DNA of 64,000 bases from Thermodesulfovibrio sp. N1 (GCF_001707915.1 NZ_MAVV01000001.1:1-64000), one strand, 5' to 3'. Positions 37,792 to 47,752 are shown, numbered from the stretch's first letter. The notes: a model not told the origin generated them from the letters alone. Program-made: numbers and translations.

Positions 37792-38496
37792 ATGGGAATT
37801 TTAGATGCTGAGTTAAGAAAGTTAAAAGAAAAAATACTTATTTTGGGATGCCTTGTTGAAGAAGGAATAAGAAAAGCTGTTAAGGCTCTTATTGACAGAG
37901 ACATCGAACTTGCTAAAAATGTTATTTCAAGAGACAATCTCATAAACGGACTTGAAGTTGAAATAAACGAAGAATGCATAAGACTAATTGCATTAAGACA
38001 GCCAATGGCTAAGGATTTGAGATTTATAACCACCGCAATGAAAATATGCACAGATCTTGAACGAATGGGTGATTTTGCAGTTAATATTGCTGAAAGAGCA
38101 ATTGAACTTGCACAGGAGCCATTTTTAAAGCCCTTTGTAAATATACCTAAAATGGCTGAAATTACTGAAAGTATGGTTGAAGATGCTATTAATGCTTTTG
38201 TAAAAGAAGATGTTGATTTATGCTATGAGGTTATCAAAAGAGATGACCAGGTTGATGAACTTTTACAGAATAATCATAATGAGTTATTTGGATTGATGAT
38301 AAAAAATCCTGATATTATTCCTTTAGCTCTTAAAAGAATGTTTGTTGCAAAATATCTTGAAAGAATTGCTGATCATGCTACAAATATAGCTGAAATGGTA
38401 ATTTATATGGTTGAAGGTAAAATGCTAAGAGGTTCCTTTGTCACAGAAGAAGTTCAAAAACTCTGTTTAGAAGATTTTATCTCAAGGCAAAAATAG
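37792..38496 (+). CDS. phoU: Phosphate signalling protein PhoU
   Basis: The 234-residue all-helical protein has two PhoU repeats with the metal-binding motifs DLERMGDFAVNIAE (about residue 87) and YLERIADHATNIAE (about 188). PhoU links the Pst transporter to the PhoR/PhoB system and dampens it when phosphate is ample. It has an AGGAGG site; its last 15 bases overlap the convergent gene. Confidence 0.95.
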   Translation: MGILDAELRKLKEKILILGCLVEEGIRKAVKALIDRDIELAKNVISRDNLINGLEVEINEECIRLIALRQPMAKDLRFITTAMKICTDLERMGDFAVNIAERAIELAQEPFLKPFVNIPKMAEITESMVEDAINAFVKEDVDLCYEVIKRDDQVDELLQNNHNELFGLMIKNPDIIPLALKRMFVAKYLERIADHATNIAEMVIYMVEGKMLRGSFVTEEVQKLCLEDFISRQK

Positions 38497-38817
38497 ATTT
38501 ATCTCATAAGTTCCTATACTTACTCTTTCAGCAATTCCTTCTTTCCAAAGTAGTTCTGTAATTTTGAGCTTTTCTTCCTTAGGAATCAAAATAATTAATT
38601 TGTTACCTTCAGATATTATTTCTTTCCATTTATTGATTTTTTCTGGCATTATTTCTTTTTCTGTAATTATGTCCATATATCCTAAAGTCATTCCATAGGT
38701 TAAAATTTTTAAATCTGGAGGCGGATTTTCCACAGGTTCTATTTGCTGCTGAAGTTTATTAAGTTTTTGTTTTAAATAGTAAGTCAAAAGTTCCTTTAAA
38801 TGTTTTTCCATGTTCAT
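38482..38817 (-). CDS. Hypothetical protein
   Basis: The 111-residue protein starts MNMEKHLKELLTYYLKQKL and has a helical, Gln/Lys-rich N terminus and a beta-alpha C-terminal half (KLIILIPKEEKLKITELLWK). I do not recognise it. No signal peptide, cysteines or membrane segment. Its start overlaps the SspB-like gene by 4 nt, suggesting coupled translation in an lgt-sspB-like unit. Confidence 0.55.
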   Translation of the reverse strand: MNMEKHLKELLTYYLKQKLNKLQQQIEPVENPPPDLKILTYGMTLGYMDIITEKEIMPEKINKWKEIISEGNKLIILIPKEEKLKITELLWKEGIAERVSIGTYEINLFLP

Positions 38818-39248
38818 TTTTTCTTCCTCAGTTTAGAAAGATCAATAATTTTAGAATCTTTCCTTTTTTGAGAATTTTCTTCTGCCCTTTCAGAGGACTC
38901 TGCATTGTTAGAAAATTTAAAAACTGGAACATTGAGTTGAACCCGTAAGTCTGGTGAAAAAACTCCTGCAATATAATTTATGGGGATGTAACATCTCTCT
39001 GGAGTGTTACCAAATACCAGAGTTGCCGTTAATGCGTCATCATTCCATTGAAAATTCATTTTTTGATTAAAGACTAAAATAAGACCTCTTTCTTTTTCTT
39101 CAGGAAGAAATCCTCTTTTGCCTATGACAACATTTTCATCGTAATCAACAATTATAAAAACTCTGCCAGCAAGATTAATTAATTCAAAAAAAGTTTGTTT
39201 TTTTAGTTCATTAAGCCTTTTTATAAGCTCTTCAGATAAATCGATCAT
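38814..39248 (-). CDS. SspB-like ClpXP adaptor
   Basis: The 144-residue protein has a beta-rich core (FIIVDYDENVVIGKRGFLPE, then LVFNQKMNFQWNDDALTATL and CYIPINYIAGVFSPD) resembling the SspB fold, which delivers ssrA-tagged proteins to ClpXP. As in SspB, a flexible charged linker follows and the tail ends in a short basic hydrophobic peptide (IIDLSKLRKKK), comparable to the ClpX-binding XB peptide. clpP and clpX lie about 2 kb away on the other strand. The match is by pattern only, so adaptor function is an inference. Confidence 0.65.
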   Translation of the reverse strand: MIDLSEELIKRLNELKKQTFFELINLAGRVFIIVDYDENVVIGKRGFLPEEKERGLILVFNQKMNFQWNDDALTATLVFGNTPERCYIPINYIAGVFSPDLRVQLNVPVFKFSNNAESSERAEENSQKRKDSKIIDLSKLRKKK

Positions 39249-40018
39249 TGTCTAATCCTGTAACTAAGTAATAAAGCACCACTAAATATCATAATCAGAC
39301 ATAAAATCTGTCCCATTGTGAAAATTCCCAGAATATAGCCAATTTGAGGATCTGGCTCTCGAAAGAATTCAACAAAAAAGCGAAAAATACCATAAAGAAC
39401 TAAAAATAATGATGATAGAATACCAGACCTGCTAAATTTATCTTTGAAAAACCATAAAATCGTAAAAAGTACTACTCCTTCCAATGCTGCTTCATAAAGT
39501 TGGCTTGGATGTCTTGGTAGAGGACCTCCCTCTGGGAAAATCATTGCCCAGGGAACATTAGTTACTCTTCCGTAAAGCTCTCCATTTATAAAATTTCCGA
39601 TTCTTCCAAGTCCAATACCGATTGGTGCTGTTAAAACAAGCATATCAGTAAGAGTGAAGAAATCAAATTTTTTAGCCCTTGTAAAAAGCCATGCTGATAT
39701 CACAACACCAATAAGCCCTCCATGGAAAGACATACCTCCCTGCCAGAGAGCAAAAATGTGAAGAGGATTTTCAATGTAGTAGGAAAGATTGTAAAAAATT
39801 ACATATCCTAAACGAGCACCAATTAGAAGTCCTAATATTAAATAAAAATAGAGATTTTCGAGAAAATCCTTTTCAACCCGTATTCCTTTCCTTTTTATTT
39901 CTCTCTTTACAATTAAATAAGAACATATAAAACCTATAAGATACATCAATCCATACCATCTTATTGAAAGAGGACCGACTTTAACAATTTCAGGATTTAT
40001 ATTTGGATAAGGAAGCAT
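39245..40018 (-). CDS. lgt: Prolipoprotein diacylglyceryl transferase
   Basis: The 257-residue membrane protein has about seven helices and the Lgt signature GRIGNFINGELYGR (about residues 137-150), plus MSFHGGLIGV with the essential His. It transfers diacylglycerol from phosphatidylglycerol to the lipobox cysteine of lipoproteins (for example the DUF3617 lipoprotein at 60067). It overlaps the next gene by 4 nt. The 177-nt gap to tig holds the divergent promoters. Confidence 0.95.
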   Translation of the reverse strand: MLPYPNINPEIVKVGPLSIRWYGLMYLIGFICSYLIVKREIKRKGIRVEKDFLENLYFYLILGLLIGARLGYVIFYNLSYYIENPLHIFALWQGGMSFHGGLIGVVISAWLFTRAKKFDFFTLTDMLVLTAPIGIGLGRIGNFINGELYGRVTNVPWAMIFPEGGPLPRHPSQLYEAALEGVVLFTILWFFKDKFSRSGILSSLFLVLYGIFRFFVEFFREPDPQIGYILGIFTMGQILCLIMIFSGALLLSYRIRQ

Positions 40019-40133
40019 ATTGTTCCTTTCTCAAATCAAAAATGAAAAATTTTTACAGTTTCTTCTGAAAACATATTCTATTTTATCACAATTTAAAATT
40101 AAAAGATTTCATGATTGTACAAATAGTCTCTAA

Positions 40134-40163
40134 TTGACAAAAATCCTTTATGGCTTTTAAACT
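40134..40163 (+). promoter_or_regulatory. Candidate promoter of tig-clpP-clpX
   Basis: A perfect -35 TTGACA (40134-40139), an 18-nt spacer and TAAACT (40158-40163) precede the tig start by 32 nt. An AAGGAGG site lies between. Confidence 0.55.
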
Positions 40164-40195
40164 TAAAAGTGGATAATATTTTTTAAGGAGGGCAT

Positions 40196-41434
40196 GTGTT
40201 AAAGGCAATCGAAGAAATTTCAACAACTAAGAAGAGGCTTAAAATTGAAATACCTGCAGAAAGAGTAGAGGAGGAAATTCAAAAAGTATTAAAAGATATT
40301 CAGAAAAAAGCAAAAATTCCAGGTTTTAGACCAGGTAAAGCACCAATCTCAATAATTGAGAAAAAATTTGGTAAAGAGGCAGAATCTGAAGTTTTAGAGA
40401 AACTTGTTTCCCAGTCCTATGATAATGCAATTAAAGAAGCTAAACTAAAACCTGTTCTTCCACCAATAGCAGAAGATGCAATTGATATAAAGAGAAAGCA
40501 ACCTTTATCCTTTGAACTTATAGTAGAGGTTAGACCGGAGATTGAAAATCTTAATTACGAAAACATAGAACTGGAAGAAGTTTCAACAGAAGTAAAAGAA
40601 GAGGAAATTGAAGACGTGCTTAAGAGACTTTCAAAAGAAAGAGGCACCTATGAGCCAACAGAAGAACCAATTCAGAATGAAGATCTTGTTGTAATTGATT
40701 ACACCACAGATATTGGTAAAGAGGCAAAAGATTTTGTATATAAACTTGGTGCAGGACCTTTCCCAGAAGAATTCTCCAAAGCCTTTGAAGGTAAAAGAAA
40801 AAATGAAATATTTAATATCAAAATAGACTTTCCTGAAGACTCTATTGCTGATTTTGCTGGGAAGACTGTTAATTTTGATATAACTGTTAAAGAGATTAAG
40901 AGAAGAAAAGACATTCCCTATGAAGAACTTCCAAAAGAGCTTGGTTTTGAAGATATAGAAGATCTCAAAAAATATATAAAAGAAAGCCTTGAAAGGGCTA
41001 AAAAGGAACAGGCTGAACAAAAATATAAAATAGATATTTTAAAGAAGCTTCTTGAATCCTATGATTTTGAAATTCCAGAAGGACTCCTTGAAATGGAAAT
41101 AAGAAGGTTGACAGAAGAGTATGAAGCAATGGGACTTGATATAACTCAAAATATGGATAAAATAACTGAGTCAGCTAAAAGAAACGTTAAAGCCTATCTT
41201 TTACTTGAAGTTATAGGCGAAAAAGAAGGTATTTCTGTATCTCAAGAAGATTTAAAAAATGAAGTTATGAATATTGCAAAAAAATACAGTATTTCACCCC
41301 ATGGAGTTGTTCAGTATTATCTGACTAAACATGGTTCTTTAGAACCACTCCGTAATAGTGTTTTTGAAAATAAAGTTTTTGACTTACTTTTGAAAAGAGT
41401 AAAATTTGTTAAAAAAGAGGAGGCACAGCAGTGA
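40196..41434 (+). CDS. tig: Trigger factor
   Basis: The 412-residue protein has the ribosome-binding N-terminal domain with the signature PGFRPGKAP (about residues 42-50), a central PPIase domain (about 150-235, with [13 protein letters not shown]) and a C-terminal helical cradle. It shields nascent chains at the ribosome exit. Translation starts at GTG 40196, 6 nt after AAGGAGG; an ATG two bases earlier is out of frame. tig-clpP-clpX is a widely conserved order. Confidence 0.95.
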   Translation: MLKAIEEISTTKKRLKIEIPAERVEEEIQKVLKDIQKKAKIPGFRPGKAPISIIEKKFGKEAESEVLEKLVSQSYDNAIKEAKLKPVLPPIAEDAIDIKRKQPLSFELIVEVRPEIENLNYENIELEEVSTEVKEEEIEDVLKRLSKERGTYEPTEEPIQNEDLVVIDYTTDIGKEAKDFVYKLGAGPFPEEFSKAFEGKRKNEIFNIKIDFPEDSIADFAGKTVNFDITVKEIKRRKDIPYEELPKELGFEDIEDLKKYIKESLERAKKEQAEQKYKIDILKKLLESYDFEIPEGLLEMEIRRLTEEYEAMGLDITQNMDKITESAKRNVKAYLLLEVIGEKEGISVSQEDLKNEVMNIAKKYSISPHGVVQYYLTKHGSLEPLRNSVFENKVFDLLLKRVKFVKKEEAQQ

Positions 41435-42021
41435 GTATAGTACCAATTGTAATAGAACAGACTGGGAGAACAGAAAGAGTTTACGATATTTATTCAAGAT
41501 TACTTAAGGATAGAATTATCTTTATAGGAACAGAGATTAATGATCAAGTGGCAAATGTAGTAATTGCCCAACTACTTTTTCTTCAGACAGAAGATCCCGA
41601 TAAGGATATACATATATATATCAACTCACCAGGAGGAATAGTCTCAAGTGGACTTGCCATTTATGATACCATGCAGTATGTAAAACCAGATATTGCCACT
41701 TACTGTATTGGGCAGGCATCTTCTATGGCATGTGTTTTACTTGCAGCAGGAACAAAAGGGAAAAGATTTGCTCTCCCCCATTCAAGAGTTATGATTCACC
41801 AGCCAATTGGAGGATTTTACGGACAGGCAACAGATGTTGAGATTCATGCAAGAGAGATTTTGAAGATGAAAGAACTTCTAAATCAGATTTTATCAAGGCA
41901 CACAGGACAGCCTATTGAGAAAATACAAAAAGATACAGAAAGAGATTTCTTCATGTCTGCCCAAGAAGCAAAGGAGTATGGAATTGTAGATGAAGTTATT
42001 TCATCTATAAAACAAAAATAG
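41431..42021 (+). CDS. clpP: ATP-dependent Clp protease proteolytic subunit
   Basis: The 196-residue protein has the catalytic triad Ser98 ([10 protein letters not shown]), His123 (SRVMIHQP) and Asp172 (ERDFFMSA), and the start [20 protein letters not shown]. It forms the two-ring peptidase chamber served by ClpX (next gene) and ClpC (24479-26938). The start codon is GTG and overlaps the tig stop by 4 nt, with GAGGAGG upstream. Confidence 0.97.
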   Translation: MSIVPIVIEQTGRTERVYDIYSRLLKDRIIFIGTEINDQVANVVIAQLLFLQTEDPDKDIHIYINSPGGIVSSGLAIYDTMQYVKPDIATYCIGQASSMACVLLAAGTKGKRFALPHSRVMIHQPIGGFYGQATDVEIHAREILKMKELLNQILSRHTGQPIEKIQKDTERDFFMSAQEAKEYGIVDEVISSIKQK

Positions 42022-42028
42022 GTGAAAA

Positions 42029-43258
42029 ATGGCAAAGAGAAGTGACGAGAATTTAAAATGCTCCTTTTGTGGAAAATCACAGAAAGAAGTTAAAAAATTA
42101 ATTGCCGGCGATGGAGTATACATTTGTGATGAATGCGTTTCTCTATGTAACGAAATTTTAGAAGAGGAGAAAATTTCTAATATTGGAGGCTTAAAAACTG
42201 AATTGCCCACTCCACAGGAAATCCATAAATTTTTAAATGATTATGTGATAGGACAGGAAAGAGCAAAAAAAATTCTTTCAGTAGCCGTTTACAATCACTA
42301 TAAAAGAATTTTTAAAGGTAAACCTAATGATGAAATTCAGAAAAGTAACATTATGCTTATTGGACCGACAGGTACAGGGAAAACTCTTTTAGCCCAAACG
42401 CTTGCAAAATTTCTTGATGTGCCCTTTGCAATTGCCGATGCAACAACTCTCACAGAAGCAGGATATGTTGGTGAGGATGTTGAAAATATTCTTCTTAAAC
42501 TTCTTCAAAATGCAAACTTTGATATACAGCGTGCTCAAATTGGGATAGTTTACATAGATGAGATTGATAAAATAAGTAGAAAGGCTGACAGTCCATCAAT
42601 AACTCGTGATGTTTCAGGTGAGGGAGTTCAACAGGCACTTTTAAAAATTGTAGAAGGCACTGTCGCAAATATACCACCTCAGGGAGGAAGAAAACATCCC
42701 CATCAGGAATACATTCAACTTGATACAACTAACATACTTTTTATATGTGGAGGAGCTTTTGTTGGACTGGAGGAAATTATAAAAAAGAGAATCGGGAAGA
42801 GAACAATTGGTTTTCTTTCGAAAACATCAAAGATGGATGAGGAAAACATCCTTACCCATGTTGAACCTGAAGATCTCATTAAATATGGTATGATTCCTGA
42901 GTTTGTTGGTAGGTTTCCAGTAGTAGCAACTCTTTGTGAATTGAATGAAGATGCCCTTGTTGAAATCCTTACAAAACCAAAAAATGCCCTTGTAAAACAA
43001 TATCAGAAGTTATTCAGCATTGATGGAGTTAAGCTCACATTTACTGATGAGGCATTAAGGGCTATTGCAAAAAAAGCGATAGAGAGAAAAACAGGTGCCC
43101 GTGCTCTAAGAAGTATTCTTGAAGATATTATGCTTGATGTAATGTATCTTATTCCATCTGAAAAGGGAATAAGTGAGTGTATAATCAATGAAGAGGTTGT
43201 CGATAAAAAGGCTTCTCCTATTTTGATATATAAAGAGAAAAAAGCAAAACAGTTATAA
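42029..43258 (+). CDS. clpX: ATP-dependent Clp protease ATPase subunit ClpX
   Basis: The 409-residue protein has the N-terminal zinc finger (Cys11, Cys14, Cys33, Cys36) that binds adaptors such as SspB, Walker [15 protein letters not shown], Walker [11 protein letters not shown], and the IGF-type ClpP-binding loop visible as TIGF. It unfolds tagged proteins into ClpP. It starts 7 nt after clpP. Confidence 0.97.
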   Translation: MAKRSDENLKCSFCGKSQKEVKKLIAGDGVYICDECVSLCNEILEEEKISNIGGLKTELPTPQEIHKFLNDYVIGQERAKKILSVAVYNHYKRIFKGKPNDEIQKSNIMLIGPTGTGKTLLAQTLAKFLDVPFAIADATTLTEAGYVGEDVENILLKLLQNANFDIQRAQIGIVYIDEIDKISRKADSPSITRDVSGEGVQQALLKIVEGTVANIPPQGGRKHPHQEYIQLDTTNILFICGGAFVGLEEIIKKRIGKRTIGFLSKTSKMDEENILTHVEPEDLIKYGMIPEFVGRFPVVATLCELNEDALVEILTKPKNALVKQYQKLFSIDGVKLTFTDEALRAIAKKAIERKTGARALRSILEDIMLDVMYLIPSEKGISECIINEEVVDKKASPILIYKEKKAKQL

Positions 43259-43272
43259 AATATTAGTTCCCT

Positions 43273-43656
43273 ATGACAAATACAAAGGTTAAATTAATAA
43301 TCAATGGAGTAGAAATAAAAGCAGAATTCTTTGATACAGAATGCTGTAAAAGGATAATTCAATCTCTTCCAATAGAAAGCAATATTAATGAATGGGGAGA
43401 TGAATTTTATTTTACTGTTGGAATTAATATGCCACTGGACAATACTGCTACAACTAAAGTAAAAGCAGGAGATATTGGCTACTGGCCACCCGGGGATGCC
43501 CTTGCTATATTTTTTGGTAAAACTCCAATAAGTAAAGGAGATGATCCTGTCCCAGCCAGTGATGTAAATATTGTTGGGAGATTAATTGATAATCCTTCAA
43601 TCCTTAAAAGCCTAAAAGGAGCAAAGAAAATAAGAATTGAAAAAGAGCAAACTTAG
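43273..43656 (+). CDS. Cyclophilin-like fold protein (TM1367-type)
   Basis: The 127-residue protein starts with VKLIINGVEIKAEFFDTECC and contains WGDEFYFTVGINMPLD and GDIGYWPPGDALAIFFGKTP, the pattern of the small cyclophilin-like family with known Thermotoga structures but no proven prolyl isomerase activity. It is cytosolic. It follows clpX by 14 nt and overlaps the next gene by 20 nt. Confidence 0.8.
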   Translation: MTNTKVKLIINGVEIKAEFFDTECCKRIIQSLPIESNINEWGDEFYFTVGINMPLDNTATTKVKAGDIGYWPPGDALAIFFGKTPISKGDDPVPASDVNIVGRLIDNPSILKSLKGAKKIRIEKEQT

Positions 43657-44242
43657 ACTTTCCTTCCCTGAAGATGAAAAATTACACATCTGGCTTCCCC
43701 TTCTTCTTAATGCCTATTCAATTATGGATGAAGGAGTAAAAAAAGATATTGAAGAGCTTGAAAAAAAAGGTAGAAAACTCGCTTGCAGAAAGGGATGCAG
43801 TAATTGTTGTGAAGCTCATAGAGATATACCTGTTTATCCAATAGAAATTGTTGGAATATACTGGTATGTTATGGAAAAAGTTAAAGAACCTATAAGGTCT
43901 GACATAAAGCTTTCTCTTATAAAACATAAAAAAGGTGATCCCTGCCCCTTTCTTATTAATAAAGCCTGTTCAATTTATCCTATGAGACCCCTTGCTTGCA
44001 GACAGTTTAATGTTTTTGGACAATCCTGTAATCATGGAGAAGATGCTTATTATACAAGGCCTCAAGATGTTCTAAAACCATCTAAAAACTATCTCGGAAA
44101 AGCCTTATATGAAACAACTCCTTTTTATAATGTCTTTGATGAAGAGGAAAAGATAGAATTTATTAATTCTGGAAAGCTTAACAGCCTTGTAAAAATTTTG
44201 CAAAATTATCCATGGATTGAACTTGCAAGAAGAATGGGATAA
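43637..44242 (+). CDS. YkgJ-type cysteine cluster protein
   Basis: The 201-residue protein carries GCSNCCEAHRDIPVYPIE (about residue 55) followed by CPFLINKACSIYPMRPLACRQF, the metal-binding core of the YkgJ family. Function unknown. The longest frame starts at TTG 43637, inside the previous gene; no better start with a ribosome site is visible before the conserved region, so the N terminus is uncertain. It is the third family member in the window. Confidence 0.75.
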   Translation: MKKSKLRLSFPEDEKLHIWLPLLLNAYSIMDEGVKKDIEELEKKGRKLACRKGCSNCCEAHRDIPVYPIEIVGIYWYVMEKVKEPIRSDIKLSLIKHKKGDPCPFLINKACSIYPMRPLACRQFNVFGQSCNHGEDAYYTRPQDVLKPSKNYLGKALYETTPFYNVFDEEEKIEFINSGKLNSLVKILQNYPWIELARRMG

Positions 44243-44264
44243 AAAACAGCAGGAGGAGGTAAAA

Positions 44265-45230
44265 ATGAGTTATATAATTGTTACAGGTGGTGCAGGTTTT
44301 ATAGGTGCAAATGTAGTAAAAAGATTAAATGAATTAGGTGAAGAAAAAATTTTTATCGTTGACAATCTTTCTAATTCAGAAAAGTGGAAAAATCTTGTTG
44401 ACCTTTCCTTTGAAGATTATATTCATAAAGACAAATTTATTGATGAATTAAAAAAAGATAAATTTAGACTTTCAGTCAAAGCAATCATTCATTTAGGTGC
44501 AAGAAGTTGTACCACTGAAAGAGATGTGGATTTTCTCATGGAAAATAATTATGAATACACAAAAGAGCTTGCAAAGTGGTCAATAAAAAACAATGTAAGA
44601 TTTATATATGCATCATCAGCTGCTACTTATGGAGATGGTAGCATAGGATTTTCTGATAATCATGATTTAATTCCTAAACTTAGGCCACTTAATGCCTATG
44701 GATATTCTAAGCAGATATTTGATTTGTGGGCATTAAAAAAGGGGCTTTTAGACAAAATTGTTGGTTTAAAATATTTCAATGTCTTTGGTCCACGGGAGAA
44801 TCACAAGGGTGATATGAGAAGTATGGTGCTTAAAGCCTATGAACAAATAAAAAGAGATGGGAAAATAAGACTTTTTAAGTCCTATAATCCTCAGTATAAA
44901 GATGGTGAGCAATTAAGAGATTTTATATATGTCAAAGATGCTGTAGAAATGACTCTTTTTTTCCTTGAAAATCCTAAATTAAATGGAATTTTTAATGTGG
45001 GAACAGGAATTCCAAGATCTTGGAATGATTTAGCAAAGGCTGTTTTTTCTGCACTAAGAACAAATCCAAATATCGAATATGTCGATATGCCAGAGGAAAT
45101 TAGAGGTAAATATCAATATTTCACAAAAGCTGAAATGGAAAAAATTAGGAAATCAGGATATACCAAGCCAATTTTATCATTGGAAGAAGCTGTTAAAGAC
45201 TATATTTTGAATTATCTGGAAAAGAATTAA
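44265..45230 (+). CDS. hldD: ADP-L-glycero-D-manno-heptose 6-epimerase
   Basis: The 321-residue protein is an extended short-chain dehydrogenase: the NADP-binding GGAGFIGANVVKRL starts at residue 7, with the YGYSK catalytic motif (NAYGYSKQIF) and KYFNVFGPRENHKGDMRSM typical of HldD/RfaD. It makes the heptose for the lipopolysaccharide inner core, which implies an outer membrane. An upstream in-frame start at 44217 exists, but GGAGGAGGT lies just before 44265. It converges with and overlaps the aldolase gene by 4 nt. Confidence 0.9.
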   Translation: MSYIIVTGGAGFIGANVVKRLNELGEEKIFIVDNLSNSEKWKNLVDLSFEDYIHKDKFIDELKKDKFRLSVKAIIHLGARSCTTERDVDFLMENNYEYTKELAKWSIKNNVRFIYASSAATYGDGSIGFSDNHDLIPKLRPLNAYGYSKQIFDLWALKKGLLDKIVGLKYFNVFGPRENHKGDMRSMVLKAYEQIKRDGKIRLFKSYNPQYKDGEQLRDFIYVKDAVEMTLFFLENPKLNGIFNVGTGIPRSWNDLAKAVFSALRTNPNIEYVDMPEEIRGKYQYFTKAEMEKIRKSGYTKPILSLEEAVKDYILNYLEKN

Positions 45231-45805
45231 TTTTTTTCTATTAATTTTATATATACATATATTTTGCTTAATCTTTCAAGGAGTTCACATATATAGAAAG
45301 CTTCATTTATACTTTTACCTACAGTAACAGCTCCGTGTTTAGCAAGAATTACTCCTTTTTTATCCTCTAAAGCTTTTACAGCCTCATAGGCAAGTTCATT
45401 TGAGCCACAGGGAGCATATTTTGCTACTTTTATCTCTCCACCTAAAACATCTTTTTGTTCATCAAGTATAAGCGGAAGAGAAATTTCTTTAGCAGCAAGA
45501 ATACACGCATAGGTTGAATGGGTATGTATAATTGCCTTTACATCTTTTCTTGCTTTATAAATTTCAATATGAAGTTTTTTTTCTGATGATGGTTCTCTTT
45601 CTCCTTCAATTATTTTACCGTTTAAATCAATGAGAACTATGTCAGAGGTTTTAATCTTTTCGTAACACTTTGATTTTGGCGTAATCAGTAGATAATTATC
45701 ATTTACCCTAATACTTAAATTTCCGCTAATTCCGGTTACAAATCCTTTCCGATAAATTTTTCTTGCAAAATTTACAATTTCTTGTCTTTCCTTTTTCCAC
45801 TTCAT
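45227..45805 (-). CDS. Class II aldolase/adducin family protein
   Basis: The 192-residue protein matches the FucA/AraD/MtnB fold: GISGNLSIRVNDNYLLITPK, zinc-binding His in IHTHSTYACILA and HGAVTVGKSINEAFYICELLE. Members act on fuculose phosphate, ribulose phosphate or methylthioribulose phosphate; the sequence alone does not decide. No sugar-pathway neighbours help. There is no Shine-Dalgarno; TATAAT lies 6 nt before the ATG. Confidence 0.85.
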   Translation of the reverse strand: MKWKKERQEIVNFARKIYRKGFVTGISGNLSIRVNDNYLLITPKSKCYEKIKTSDIVLIDLNGKIIEGEREPSSEKKLHIEIYKARKDVKAIIHTHSTYACILAAKEISLPLILDEQKDVLGGEIKVAKYAPCGSNELAYEAVKALEDKKGVILAKHGAVTVGKSINEAFYICELLERLSKIYVYIKLIEKN

Positions 45806-45811
45806 AGTTTT

Positions 45812-45817
45812 ATTATA
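45812..45817 (-). promoter_or_regulatory. -10 box TATAAT of the class II aldolase gene
   Basis: On the minus strand TATAAT (45817-45812) is followed by 6 nt and the ATG at 45805, implying a leaderless transcript. The 53-bp gap also serves the divergent HEAT-repeat gene. Confidence 0.45.
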
Positions 45818-45858
45818 AACATATACAGGAATAAAAATTATACCTTGGAGGTGATTAT

Positions 45859-46497
45859 ATGAAATTTTTTTTAAAGTTTTTAGTTGTTATTTTACTTCTT
45901 TTCTTATCAACCTCTGTTAATGCGTACAATATTAATGATCTTTTGAAGGAGTTAGACATTCCCCAATGGCGTGAGAAGATTTCTAACCCAAATTTTGTAA
46001 ATCAGTTTAAAACACAGGAAAGATTTAAAGCTGTTGTTGATTTAGCCGATGCTCGAGGATATGATTGGAGATACAGGATAAGAGCAATCAGACTTCTTGG
46101 TCATATCGGAACACCACAGGCACAGGAAGCACTTCTTTCAATGTTTCAGGATCCCTTTTTTCATCATGAATGTCCTTCTTTAAAATCCTATGTTGCAGAA
46201 GCTCTCGGTGATTTTCCTGGAGGCAGAAGATTAGTTGATATTCTAAAAGATGGTTTGAAAGATCCTGAATTATTAGTAAGAGAGGCAACCGCTAAATCTC
46301 TTGGGAAAATTAGAATGCCTGATTCTGTAAAATACCTTAAAGAAGCTTTTGAGTCAGAAAAAAGTTTAGCAGTAAAAATTGCTATTGTTAATGCATTAAA
46401 ATCTATCGGGACTGAAGAGGCTAATATATTTATTAGACAAATTGCTTCAGATGGAAAACATGAGGATCTAAAAGATGCTTTTGGAGGTTCTCTATAA
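45859..46497 (+). CDS. Secreted HEAT-repeat protein
   Basis: The 212-residue protein has a signal peptide (about 1-22, ending SVNAY) and HEAT/PBS-lyase-like repeats (RYRIRAIRLLGHIGTPQAQE, LLVREATAKSLGKIRMPDS, AVKIAIVNALKSIGTEEAN). HEAT solenoids bind proteins; the periplasmic partner is unknown. It overlaps the phosphatase gene by 23 nt although that product has no signal peptide. Confidence 0.75.
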   Translation: MKFFLKFLVVILLLFLSTSVNAYNINDLLKELDIPQWREKISNPNFVNQFKTQERFKAVVDLADARGYDWRYRIRAIRLLGHIGTPQAQEALLSMFQDPFFHHECPSLKSYVAEALGDFPGGRRLVDILKDGLKDPELLVREATAKSLGKIRMPDSVKYLKEAFESEKSLAVKIAIVNALKSIGTEEANIFIRQIASDGKHEDLKDAFGGSL

Positions 46498-47353
46498 TCC
46501 AGAAAAAGTTCAGGAATTTGACCCCGATGAAATTATTGCTATTTTTGAATCTGCCTTTAGTATTTTAAGAGAAGAGCCTGCTTTTATAAACATTGGGCAA
46601 ACAGACGGGAAAGTGACATTTGTTGGAGATACCCATGGAGACTTTTTAGTAACTAAATTTATTGTGAAGAGATTTCTTGAAGAAGAAAATGAAAATAGAT
46701 ACTTAATCTTTCTTGGAGATTATATTGATAGAGAACCAGAGCCAGAGGGTTCTCTGTATAACTTAATTTATCTATGCTTGTTAAAAATAAATTTTCCTCA
46801 AAAAGTATTCCTTTTAAAAGGTAATCACGAAGCTCACTATTCCATTTATTGTCATCCCTATGAATTTGACAGAGAATTGATAGATATCTTCGGAAGTTTT
46901 GGAGTAAAAATTCATAATTCAGCTGTAGAAGTTTTCAAAGAAATGCCACTTATGATTAAGACTCAGAATGGTATAATAGCATCTCATGCAGGTTTTCCCT
47001 TGCATGGACAAATTATTAATCATAAATCAAGGCAGGACCTTATAATTGATATTCTCTGGGCAGATCCTGCAATCTCTCCTGTATTCAGAGGATATGATAT
47101 TCCTAAGTTTACAGAAGAAGAACTGTCTGAATATTTAAAGTCTCAAGATGCAAAATGTTTTATAAGAGGACATGATCCCTATGTAGCAAGTAAAATAATA
47201 TATTCAAAAAAATGTTTAACTATCTTTACCTGTCGAAGTTATGCCTCCCGAGCAGGTATTACAATAGCAAGTACAAAGCTGTCAAAAAATATAAAAGATG
47301 CTGAAGATTTATTTTTAGAAAATCTCACTTCATACTTTGTTTCATCTGAATAA
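46475..47353 (+). CDS. PPP-type metallophosphatase
   Basis: The 292-residue protein has the three phosphoesterase motifs of PPP protein phosphatases: GDTHGD (about residue 50), GDYIDRE (about 82) and GNHEAHY (about 117), then the later metal-binding His in ASHAGFP and RGHDP. Such enzymes use two metal ions and resemble eukaryotic PP1/PP2A or bacterial PrpE/ApaH. The GDYIDR and RGHDP style favours a Ser/Thr phosphatase over ApaH; the substrate is unknown. Its 3' end overlaps the convergent small gene by 29 nt. Confidence 0.82.
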   Translation: MLLEVLYNPEKVQEFDPDEIIAIFESAFSILREEPAFINIGQTDGKVTFVGDTHGDFLVTKFIVKRFLEEENENRYLIFLGDYIDREPEPEGSLYNLIYLCLLKINFPQKVFLLKGNHEAHYSIYCHPYEFDRELIDIFGSFGVKIHNSAVEVFKEMPLMIKTQNGIIASHAGFPLHGQIINHKSRQDLIIDILWADPAISPVFRGYDIPKFTEEELSEYLKSQDAKCFIRGHDPYVASKIIYSKKCLTIFTCRSYASRAGITIASTKLSKNIKDAEDLFLENLTSYFVSSE

Positions 47354-47525
47354 ATCTGGTAATGCTTCTGTTATAGGTAGCCTCTACTTCAGGAGTAAAA
47401 TAGCAGGCTGGTAGTTCTCCTCTTTTCCTGTGATAATGTAGGCATTCACAGCATATGCCTTTTTTTTCACAGGGTTCATAGGTACATGTACAGATTTTTT
47501 TGTTTTTTTCAATTTTACATTCCAT
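47325..47525 (-). CDS. Cysteine-rich small protein (DUF6485-like)
   Basis: The 66-residue protein begins [20 protein letters not shown] and has eight cysteines in the first 42 residues (C-x8-CTC-x4-C-x4-CCEC-x14-C) followed by [13 protein letters not shown]. The pattern fits DUF6485, of unknown function; metal binding is likely but unproven. An upstream GTG (47537) is in frame, but GGAGG stands 5 nt before this ATG. TATAAT is visible upstream on the minus strand at about 47564-47569. Confidence 0.7.
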   Translation of the reverse strand: MECKIEKNKKICTCTYEPCEKKGICCECLHYHRKRGELPACYFTPEVEATYNRSITRFIQMKQSMK

Positions 47526-47752
47526 TATGTCCTCCACGTAGACTCTATTACATTTTAAATATTATACCATTTTAAAACTATCTCATTGATTATTTGACTT
47601 CTTTTAGAGTTATTAATAGAAGCATCATTTTAAAGAATTCTATAAAAATCATAAATATAATCTATTGCATTACTAAATTTCAAAGGAAAATCCTATTTTA
47701 CATAAATAATTAATCTATAGTAAAATTATCCAAATTTTTTAGAGGAGGGTAT

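Noticed and set aside
44217-44264. N-terminal extension of HldD
   Set aside because: The extra 16 residues overlap the previous gene, and a strong GGAGGAGGT precedes the conserved start at 44265.
47564-47752. Riboswitch or other structured leader before yedE
   Set aside because: The region is AT-rich with only weak promoter-like boxes and no convincing stem set.
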